Positions 6,788-12,747 of a stretch of DNA of 34,497 nt are shown in pieces. The notes under the pieces were generated by a model. The model worked only from the letters and a program-made list of their open reading frames with translations, made no database searches and was not told the DNA's origin. Positions within the stretch are counted from its first letter, which is position 1. The number at the start of each line of letters is the position of its first letter. A program made the position numbers and the translations under genes. Source of the stretch: Minisyncoccota bacterium (lineage in GTDB: Bacteria; Patescibacteriota; Minisyncoccia; Minisyncoccales; GBS-2); NCBI GenBank assembly GCA_938023415.1, contig CALHEE010000034.1, positions 1-34,497 of the forward strand, in the 5' to 3' direction.

Positions 6788-7567
6788 ATGGAGTTAGGTT
6801 TGGATGAGTTAGAAAGAGAAATAATCACACTAGCTTATGCTTATGTGGAAGTTCAGAGAATAAGGGGAAGTTTGGAAAGTAAACATGGAAAAAGTAAAAG
6901 AAAAAACACTTCGTTTTCACCTATCCATTCTCTCCGGAAAGAAGCTTTGAAAATGATTGGCTTTGGGGAGGAGAAAATCGAGGAATTGAGAAAAAAAGAA
7001 AAGGAGATAAAAAAAGCACTTGAAAAAAATGTTTCTAAACATCCTCTCTGGACTTGGGCTTCCAAGGTAAAAGGTTTAGGTAAGCTTTCGACCGGGTTAG
7101 TCATGGCAGCTATCGGAGATATAAGTAGAGTTCAAACTTGCTCTGGGCTCTGGAAATCTTTTGGCCTTGATGTCACGCCAGAAGGAAAAGCCAGAAAGAT
7201 GATCCCTGGAAAAAAAGGAAGGGTCGGTTTTCCTTTTGCCAGAAGAATTTTGGGCCGAATAAGAAGGCAGATATTGTTCCATAAGGATGGTTTTTATTAC
7301 AAACTTTATCTTCAATATCGCCTTTATTACGACAATTTTAGACCAGATTGGCCAAAAGGACGGCGTTTCGGTGCTGCCATTCGAGCAACAGAAAAAATCT
7401 TCCTTTCCCATTTTTGGGAAGTTTGGCGAAAATCAAAAAATCTTCCTGCACCTGAACCTTACATGGTTGCCCAAAATCCTCTGTTGCACAGAAAAATTTC
7501 TCCAGAAGATGCCATAAATAAAATGGCATCTTCAAAGTCTAAAGGGAAAGAGGGCAAGCCGTTTTGA
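6788..7567 (+). CDS. Tas-like Nop-domain protein (TasA candidate; IS110 C-terminal-like)
   Basis: 259 aa. Residues 1-85 are helical and charged, likely coiled coil. Residues 90-175 resemble the transposase-20 (IS110/IS116 C-terminal) domain: GLGKLSTGLVMAAIGD (helix-hairpin-helix-like), a GLWKSFGLDV strand region, the basic RKMIPGKKGRVG, then FARRILGRIRRQIL. The C-terminal third is aromatic and basic (YYKLYLQYRLYYD; FLSHFWEVWRKSKNLP). There is no N-terminal DEDD/RuvC catalytic domain as in IS110, and no HNH. TIGR-associated (Tas) proteins share a Nop-like RNA-binding fold related to both IS110 and box C/D Nop5; nuclease-less versions are called TasA. The adjoining 35-nt dual-spacer array is the main support. 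Alternative: a domesticated IS110 remnant. Promoter, Shine-Dalgarno and array suggest it is expressed as a guide-RNA binding protein. Confidence 0.72.
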   Translation: MELGLDELEREIITLAYAYVEVQRIRGSLESKHGKSKRKNTSFSPIHSLRKEALKMIGFGEEKIEELRKKEKEIKKALEKNVSKHPLWTWASKVKGLGKLSTGLVMAAIGDISRVQTCSGLWKSFGLDVTPEGKARKMIPGKKGRVGFPFARRILGRIRRQILFHKDGFYYKLYLQYRLYYDNFRPDWPKGRRFGAAIRATEKIFLSHFWEVWRKSKNLPAPEPYMVAQNPLLHRKISPEDAINKMASSKSKGKEGKPF

Positions 7568-7703
7568 CGGGGTAACCGTAAGTAGGGGGCGAGCCGTTTT
7601 GACAGGGTAACCGTAAGCAGAGGGCGAGCCGTCGATTTAGGAAAAACGTGCTCCTGGGGCGAGCCGTCATTATAGGGCGACCGTGTCTCCTGGGCGTGGC
7701 ACC
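7552..7703 (+). repeat. TIGR-like tandem guide array: four 35-nt units plus terminal partial
   Basis: Units start at 7552, 7587, 7622 and 7657, exactly 35 nt apart, with a degenerate edge copy (GGGCGTGGC) exactly on phase at 7692. Each unit reads: edge block GGGCRAGCCGT (11 nt, positions 1-11); variable A (7 nt, 12-18: TTTGACG, TTTGACA, CGATTTA, CATTATA); loop block of GG-N4-(C/A)CGT type (10 nt, 19-28); variable B (7 nt, 29-35: AAGTAGG, AAGCAGA, GCTCCTG, GTCTCCT). Loop blocks GGGTAACCGT and GGGCGACCGT each present a GNRA tetraloop closed by GG/CC. Units 1 and 2 are near copies; 3 and 4 have different spacers. Two short spacers per unit separated by alternating edge and loop repeats is the TIGR plan; CRISPR has one long spacer and identical repeats. 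The first unit overlaps the last 16 nt of the tas-like gene. It is probably co-transcribed and then processed into dual-guide RNAs. Confidence 0.78.
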
Positions 7704-7711
7704 TTTTAAAG

Positions 7712-7735
7712 ACCCCCTAGGAATGACTAGGGGGT
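7712..7735. terminator. Bidirectional terminator between the TIGR-like array and tmk
   Basis: ACCCCCTAG-GAATGA-CTAGGGGGT, then TTGTTTTTT on the plus strand, ends the array transcript. The minus strand continues as CTTTAAAAGG, a weaker tail. The tmk stop codon is the TAG of the stem. Confidence 0.85.
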
Positions 7736-8350
7736 TTGTTTTTTGAAAAATTGAAGGGTAATGTTTTTGATCTCTTCAAAAACATTTTCTACCTCTCTTT
7801 CCCCATCGACGATAAAGACATTTTCAAATTCTTTAGCCAATCTCTGATAATTTTTCCAAACTCTTGCCAAGGTTTCTTTTTTCTCAAAAATGGTCATTTC
7901 AAAGCGATTCTTTTTTATTCTTTCAAGACAAACTTTTGGTGAAACTTTAAGAAAAAAAGTTAAATCTGGGAGCAAAAATTTTTCATTAATTTTTATTAAC
8001 CAATCAAAATCTTTAATTTCCAAATTTCCATAAGCAATGGTCGAGAAAAAATATCGGTCAGAAATGACATTGATTCCTCTTTTCAAAAGGGGAATGACTT
8101 CTTTTTCTAAATGGTAGGCTCGATCAGCGGAAAACAAAAGTTGAAGACAAATTTGAGAAGATTTCCAGTCATTGGTTAACTGAGATTTTATTAGCCCTCC
8201 AATTAAGCTGGCGGTTGGTTCTTTGGTAATATGAGTCTTTTTTCCGATTTTGTTTAAGTAATCAGCCAAAAGTTTAACTTGGGTGGAATTTCCTGCCCCG
8301 TCTAAAGAATCAAAGACGATTAATTTTCCGCGGTAAGGATTTTTGATCAT
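7727..8350 (-). CDS. tmk: Thymidylate kinase-like protein with altered P-loop
   Basis: 207 aa with the dTMP kinase fold: N-terminal DSLDGAGNSTQ where the P-loop belongs, TKEPT, SADRAYHLEKEVIPLL, and the DRYFFSTIAYG motif (DR-Y of the TMP site), then FLKVSPKVCLERI and a RFE-containing LID region. It would phosphorylate dTMP to dTDP. The Walker A lysine (usually GxGKS/T) is Asn21; the codon is AAT, so this is not a reading error of mine. Either catalysis uses another residue or activity is reduced. It lies next to thyX and dCMP deaminase but is separated from thyX by a terminator and has its own -10 box. Confidence 0.85.
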   Translation of the reverse strand: MIKNPYRGKLIVFDSLDGAGNSTQVKLLADYLNKIGKKTHITKEPTASLIGGLIKSQLTNDWKSSQICLQLLFSADRAYHLEKEVIPLLKRGINVISDRYFFSTIAYGNLEIKDFDWLIKINEKFLLPDLTFFLKVSPKVCLERIKKNRFEMTIFEKKETLARVWKNYQRLAKEFENVFIVDGEREVENVFEEIKNITLQFFKKQTP

Positions 8351-8370
8351 AAATTTTTTTCCTTTTATTT

Positions 8371-8376
8371 AGTATA
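8371..8376 (-). promoter_or_regulatory. -10 box upstream of tmk
   Basis: TATACT on the minus strand, 20 nt before the tmk ATG. No convincing -35 box, because the thyX terminator hairpin occupies that position. Confidence 0.35.
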
Positions 8377-8390
8377 GCAAAAATAAAAAA

Positions 8391-8416
8391 GGCCAACTAC
8401 CAAAAGGTAGTTGGCC
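8391..8416 (-). terminator. Terminator after thyX
   Basis: GGCCAACTAC-CTTTTG-GTAGTTGGCC on the minus strand (11-bp stem if the inner C-G is counted), followed by TTTTTTATTTTT. It closes the long pheS-to-thyX transcription unit. Confidence 0.88.
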
Positions 8417-8424
8417 AAAAACAT

Positions 8425-9093
8425 CTAGTCTCTTTCTGTCCAAAGTTCACCTTGGCCTTTATTGAGAATAAATTTCTGATAAAGATCTCCAAAAACCCCT
8501 GGGGCTTTTCGATGGAGGATTTTAAGAATTTCCATTGCTGTTTCACGGATCTCCCATTGAGCGCTTGTTTCGCAGCGAAGCTTTAAAAAGTGACGCCAGG
8601 ATCTAAAGTTCATTGAAACCATGATCTTGCTTTTGCAGGCATTGGCAAGTAGGTAGCGAGCGTCTTCTTTCGAAATTTTTAGTGCCAAAAGCTTTTGGTA
8701 AGCTTCCCAACTATTTCTAATGGCAGTCTCAAAAATTTTCAGAGCTTCTTCGTTTTCTAAGATCGAAGGTGGAATGACAAAATATTCTGGATCTTTCACT
8801 TCTACATACCTTTGGCTTTCTTGGGCATAGCTTGCTAAGCGATGACGCACCAATTGATGGGTAAAAACTCGAGAAGCTTCAATCAAAAATGTAGCGCTGG
8901 CAAATTCCAATGGTGAAAGATGTCCTTTTTTGATACATTTTTCCAAAAATTTCCGACGAGCCTTAAGTGCTGTTGTTTTTGGTTTTGATTGCCAACAATT
9001 TCGATAAGCCATTTCGATGAGCTCTTCAGCCTCAGGGGTAACGAAAAGAAGCTTTACTTTTGGCCTCCAGACCCTCTCTTTTGATCTTTTCAT
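8425..9093 (-). CDS. thyX: Flavin-dependent thymidylate synthase ThyX
   Basis: Makes dTMP from dUMP using methylene-tetrahydrofolate, FAD and NADPH. The signature RHRxxSxxxxSxR appears as RHRLASYAQESQR (residues 83-95), and SMNFRSWRHFLKLR provides the C-terminal dUMP/FAD-binding part. 222 aa is normal. The ATG overlaps the stop of the dCMP deaminase gene (ATGA), with AAGGAGGTG at 9099-9107, the strongest ribosome site in this operon. The deaminase supplies its substrate, dUMP, and tmk would use its product. A terminator follows. Confidence 0.95.
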   Translation of the reverse strand: MKRSKERVWRPKVKLLFVTPEAEELIEMAYRNCWQSKPKTTALKARRKFLEKCIKKGHLSPLEFASATFLIEASRVFTHQLVRHRLASYAQESQRYVEVKDPEYFVIPPSILENEEALKIFETAIRNSWEAYQKLLALKISKEDARYLLANACKSKIMVSMNFRSWRHFLKLRCETSAQWEIRETAMEILKILHRKAPGVFGDLYQKFILNKGQGELWTERD

Positions 9094-9620
9094 TCTCTCA
9101 CCTCCTTTTTATTTTTCAAAGAACTTTCAAATTTTTCTAATTTTTCTAAATATTCTTGGCTATCTTTTTTGATCCATTCAGAAACGGAAATCTTTTTCTT
9201 GGCACCGTTTGCCTTTTTAATGATCACCTTTTTTATCCCTGCGTTAATCAAAACCCTTTTACAGCGAAAACAAGGATCTGCCTCAACCAAATTACCTTCT
9301 TTGTCTATCCCACAAATATAAACAATTCCCCCAAAGACATTAGCCCCGGAACGAGCAGCGTTTAAAATGACATTTTCTTCTGCATGAACTGCCGGACAAT
9401 CTTCATAGGCTTTACCGTGGGGCAAATTTAATTTTTCTTTTATGCAACCTACTTCCAAACAATTAATCCCTCCTCTCACTGGCCCATTATAACCTGTAGC
9501 TACAATGACATCGTCTTTGACCACGATCGCGCCGTATTTCCTTCTTAAGCAGGTCGATCTTAAAGAAATGGCTTTGGCAATTTCCAAATAATATTCATCT
9601 TTTGATGGTCTTTTTTCCAT
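9090..9620 (-). CDS. dCMP deaminase
   Basis: A zinc-dependent deoxycytidylate deaminase that converts dCMP to dUMP. The zinc and proton-shuttle motif HAEEN (H79, E81) and the second motif PCFRC (C117, C120) are in place, with the substrate-binding YNGPVRG near residue 43 typical of the ComEB/dCMP-deaminase group. 176 aa fits. It begins one base after the rplK stop and overlaps thyX by 4 nt, so it is translationally coupled to both. The pairing with thyX is a dTTP-supply module attached to the end of a ribosomal/transcription operon. Confidence 0.92.
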   Translation of the reverse strand: MEKRPSKDEYYLEIAKAISLRSTCLRRKYGAIVVKDDVIVATGYNGPVRGGINCLEVGCIKEKLNLPHGKAYEDCPAVHAEENVILNAARSGANVFGGIVYICGIDKEGNLVEADPCFRCKRVLINAGIKKVIIKKANGAKKKISVSEWIKKDSQEYLEKLEKFESSLKNKKEVRE

Positions 9621-9621
9621 T

Positions 9622-10047
9622 TTAATCTATGATTTCAATTCCCATATTTTTTGCCTGCCCCTCAACGATTTTCATTGCCTTTTCGATATCGGTGGTGTTT
9701 AAATCTGGTAATTTCTCCTCGGCGATTTTTCGCAATTGTTCTCTGGTAATTTTTCCTACTTTCACCTTTTGAGGTTCTCCAGAGCCTTTTTCTATTCCCG
9801 CATATTTTTTTAGCAATTCAGCGGTAGGAGGTTTTTTTAATTTCATTTCATAAGTTCGATCTTCATAGACGGTAATTTCAACTGGAATAGTAAAACCTTG
9901 CTGCTTTTTTGTGAGCTCATTAAATTTATCACAAAATTCTTTAATATTTAATCCATGCTGAGCTAAGCTTGGACCTACTGGTGGAGCAGGAGTGGCTTGA
10001 CCAGCAGGAATTTGTAATTTAACAATGGCTTTGATTTTCTTCTTCAT
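9622..10047 (-). CDS. rplK: 50S ribosomal protein L11
   Basis: L11 (uL11), part of the GTPase-associated centre. The N-terminal domain shows [25 protein letters not shown] and the C-terminal RNA-binding domain [23 protein letters not shown], ending in [10 protein letters not shown]. 141 aa, full length. The ATG overlaps the nusG stop (ATGA). rplA, its usual neighbour, does not follow; a dCMP deaminase gene is there instead. Confidence 0.97.
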   Translation of the reverse strand: MKKKIKAIVKLQIPAGQATPAPPVGPSLAQHGLNIKEFCDKFNELTKKQQGFTIPVEITVYEDRTYEMKLKKPPTAELLKKYAGIEKGSGEPQKVKVGKITREQLRKIAEEKLPDLNTTDIEKAMKIVEGQAKNMGIEIID

Positions 10048-10589
10048 AATTTTTTAATTTGTAAAGAATCTAACTCGACCGGGGTGTCTCGGCCAAACAT
10101 ATTAATTAAGACCTTCACCTTTCCCCTCTCTTCATCAATTTCTGCCACCTTCCCTTCAAAATTTTTGAATGGACCATCGATAATTTTTACCAAATCTCCT
10201 ACCTTTACATCAATTTTATATTGGGGTTCCTTAACCGCCATCCTTTTCATTAAATTTTTAATCTCCTCATCGGAAACAGGAATAGGAGTAGTGCCCGCCC
10301 CGACAAACCCCGTGACATTAGGGGTATTTCTTACTACATACCAAGAGTCGTCCGTCACGATCATTTCCACTAAAACATAACCAGGATAGATTTTTTCTTC
10401 CACTATCTCCCTTTTACCATTTTTGATCTTTATTTTCTTCTCTTTCGGAACGATGACATTAAAAATCTTATCTTCCATGCCTAAAGACTCTACTCTCTGG
10501 CGCAGGTTTTTTGCCACCGTTTCTTCGTAACCAGAATATGTATGAATGACATACCATCTTCTTTCTTGTGGTAATTGTTGTCTCGCCAT
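10044..10589 (-). CDS. nusG: Transcription termination/antitermination factor NusG
   Basis: 181 aa. The NGN domain begins [20 protein letters not shown] and continues through [33 protein letters not shown]; the C-terminal KOW domain reads [23 protein letters not shown]. It binds RNA polymerase and couples it to Rho or the S10/ribosome. The order secE-nusG-rplK is the conserved bacterial arrangement, here placed downstream of gyrB. Confidence 0.97.
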   Translation of the reverse strand: MARQQLPQERRWYVIHTYSGYEETVAKNLRQRVESLGMEDKIFNVIVPKEKKIKIKNGKREIVEEKIYPGYVLVEMIVTDDSWYVVRNTPNVTGFVGAGTTPIPVSDEEIKNLMKRMAVKEPQYKIDVKVGDLVKIIDGPFKNFEGKVAEIDEERGKVKVLINMFGRDTPVELDSLQIKKL

Positions 10590-10601
10590 GTTAGAAAAAA
10601 A

Positions 10602-10802
10602 TTAACTGATAATTTTTCTTAGCAAAAGAATGAAAAAATACTCTAAACTGCCAAGGAAAATGGCACAAACGATCGAAACAACAATAACAATTAAGGTATA
10701 TCGAAAAGTCTCCCTTTTCGTCAACCAATTAACCCTTTTCATTTCAATTTTCATTTCTTTTAAAAAAGTGAATATTTTTGTGGGAAGCTGGTTAATTTTC
10801 AT
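10602..10802 (-). CDS. secE: Preprotein translocase subunit SecE
   Basis: 66 aa, the short single-helix form. An amphipathic N-terminal part (FLKEMKIEMKRVNWLTKRE) with the conserved VNWLTKRE is followed by one membrane helix (YTLIVIVVSIVCAIFLGSLEYFFILLL). It clamps SecY in the SecYEG channel. It lies 4 nt after gyrB and directly before nusG. Confidence 0.94.
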   Translation of the reverse strand: MKINQLPTKIFTFLKEMKIEMKRVNWLTKRETFRYTLIVIVVSIVCAIFLGSLEYFFILLLRKIIS

Positions 10803-10806
10803 AATA

Positions 10807-12741
10807 TTAAATATCTAAATTCTTCACCTTTTTTGCATAAGTTTGAATGAATTTTTTTCTCGGTAAAACTTCCTTTCCCATCAAAATGTCAAAAATACGA
10901 TCTGCCTCCTTGGCATCTTCAATTTTCACCTGGAGTAAAACTCGATTTTTCGGATCCATCGTCGTTTCCCAAAGCTCTTGAGCATTCATTTCTCCAAGCC
11001 CCTTATATCTCTGAATGGAAATACCAGTTTTCTTTTTTAAAGATTTTAAAATTTCCATTTTTTGATCCTCAGTATAAGCATACTTTACCTCTTTTCCCGC
11101 TTGAATTTTGTACAAAGGAGGTTGGGCAATATATAAGTAGCCTTTTTCAATCAACGGCCGAAAATAGCGGTAAAAGAGGGTCAAAAGTAAGGTGCGTAAA
11201 TGCTGGCCATCAACATCGGAATCAGCCATAATGATAATCCGATGGTATCTAGCTTTTTCCACATTAAAGTCTTCACCAATCGCTGTTCCTAAGGCAATGA
11301 TTAATGATTTTATTTCCTTTGAGGCTAAAATTTTATCAAGGCGGGCTCTTTCCACATTCAAAATTTTTCCTTTAAGAGGTAAAATTGCTTGAAAATGTCT
11401 ATCTCTTGCTTGCCTTGAACTTCCCCCTGCACTTTCTCCCTCAACAATATAAAGTTCTGACTCTTCGGGATTTTTCGAAATGCAATCAGCCAATTTTCCA
11501 GGGAGAGTCAATCCTTCCAAAATTCCTTTTCTCAAAATTGTCTCTTTGGCGCTCTTTGCCGCCTTTCTTGCCTTCTGAGATAAAAGGCATTTTTCAATAA
11601 TAATTTTAGCATCGTTTGGGTTTCTTTCTAAAAAATCGTTCAGCGCTTCCCCAATAAATTGTTCCACCGCTGACTTAACCTCAGGATTTCCTAACCTTGC
11701 CTTAGTCTGACCTTCAAATTGTGGCTCTCTAACCTTCACTGAAATAACCGCTGTGAGGCCTTCTCTCACATCTTCACCGGTAAAATTTTCATCGTTTGGT
11801 TTTAAAAATCCATTCTTTCTGGCATAATCATTAAAAGTTCTGGTAAGGGCAGTTCTCAATCCTGTCAAATGGGTACCACCTTCCTGGGTATAAATATTGT
11901 TGGCAAAACTTTCTTCGTAACATTCGTATTCGTCAGTATAACACAAGGCTGTCTCTATCAAAATACCGTTTTTTTCTCCTTCTGCAGAAAAAATATTGGG
12001 ATGAATGGGTAAAAGTCCTTTCAGAAGATGATATTTTAAATAAGAACGTAATCCACCTTCAAAGTAAAAAGTGTAAGAAATCTTTGGTTCTTTTCTTTGG
12101 TCAATCACTTTTATCTTTACTCCCTTTGTCAAGTAAGCTTGTTGTCTTAGGTGGTGGAGAATTTTTTTTAGATCAAATTTGATCTCTTTGAAAATTTCTG
12201 GATCTGGCTGAAAAATTACCGTCGTACCCCGCTCTTGACATTTTCCTATCTTTTTTACCTTTGTGATCGGCTTGCCTTGGGAATATTCTTGAAAATACTT
12301 TTCTCCCTTGCGACAAACTTCCACCCTCATCCATTTAGAAAGAGCACAAACAACGGAAACTCCTACCCCATGAAGCCCGCCTGCTACCTGATAAGCTTTG
12401 CCTCCAAACTTTGCTCCCGCATGCAAAGTAGTCATCACTGTTTCTAGGGCCGATTTTTTTGTCTGAGGATGAATTTCTACAGGAATTCCTCGGCCATTAT
12501 CTCTCACTTTCACTTTATTTCCTGGCAAAAGAACAACTTCTCCTTCGGTGGCATAACCTGCCATCGCTTCATCGATAAAATTATCTACCACCTCCCAAAT
12601 CAAATGATGAAGTCCGTCTAGTCCAGTTGAACCAATATACATTGCCGGTCTTTTCCTGACCGGTTCTAAGCCCTCCAAAACATAGATATCTTTCGCTTCA
12701 TAGGTAGTCTCTTCTTTTGGTAAAGTTTTCTTTTTTGACAT
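10807..12741 (-). CDS. gyrB: DNA gyrase subunit B
   Basis: 644 aa, ATPase subunit of gyrase. The GHKL ATP site shows EVVDNFIDEAMAGYA, DNGRGIPVE and GGLHGVGVSVV; the transducer has QTKARLGN; the TOPRIM domain has EGESAGG and DSDVDGQH; the C-terminal end has QRYKGLGEMNAQELW. Length matches the short GyrB form without the enterobacterial insertion. A ParE assignment is not excluded by motif alone, but the KLADCISK and GGSSRQARDR forms favour GyrB. gyrA is not in the window. It begins 6 nt after pheT. Confidence 0.94.
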   Translation of the reverse strand: MSKKKTLPKEETTYEAKDIYVLEGLEPVRKRPAMYIGSTGLDGLHHLIWEVVDNFIDEAMAGYATEGEVVLLPGNKVKVRDNGRGIPVEIHPQTKKSALETVMTTLHAGAKFGGKAYQVAGGLHGVGVSVVCALSKWMRVEVCRKGEKYFQEYSQGKPITKVKKIGKCQERGTTVIFQPDPEIFKEIKFDLKKILHHLRQQAYLTKGVKIKVIDQRKEPKISYTFYFEGGLRSYLKYHLLKGLLPIHPNIFSAEGEKNGILIETALCYTDEYECYEESFANNIYTQEGGTHLTGLRTALTRTFNDYARKNGFLKPNDENFTGEDVREGLTAVISVKVREPQFEGQTKARLGNPEVKSAVEQFIGEALNDFLERNPNDAKIIIEKCLLSQKARKAAKSAKETILRKGILEGLTLPGKLADCISKNPEESELYIVEGESAGGSSRQARDRHFQAILPLKGKILNVERARLDKILASKEIKSLIIALGTAIGEDFNVEKARYHRIIIMADSDVDGQHLRTLLLTLFYRYFRPLIEKGYLYIAQPPLYKIQAGKEVKYAYTEDQKMEILKSLKKKTGISIQRYKGLGEMNAQELWETTMDPKNRVLLQVKIEDAKEADRIFDILMGKEVLPRKKFIQTYAKKVKNLDI

Positions 12742-12747
12742 ATTCTT

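Noticed and set aside
6788-7567. IS110-family insertion sequence
   Set aside because: Only the C-terminal-type domain is present; there is no DEDD/RuvC domain, no terminal repeats or target duplication recognised, and a phased guide-like array follows directly.
7552-7703. CRISPR array
   Set aside because: The period is 35 nt with two 7-nt variable parts per unit and imperfect repeats; CRISPR needs longer identical repeats and single spacers of about 30 nt, and no cas genes are present.
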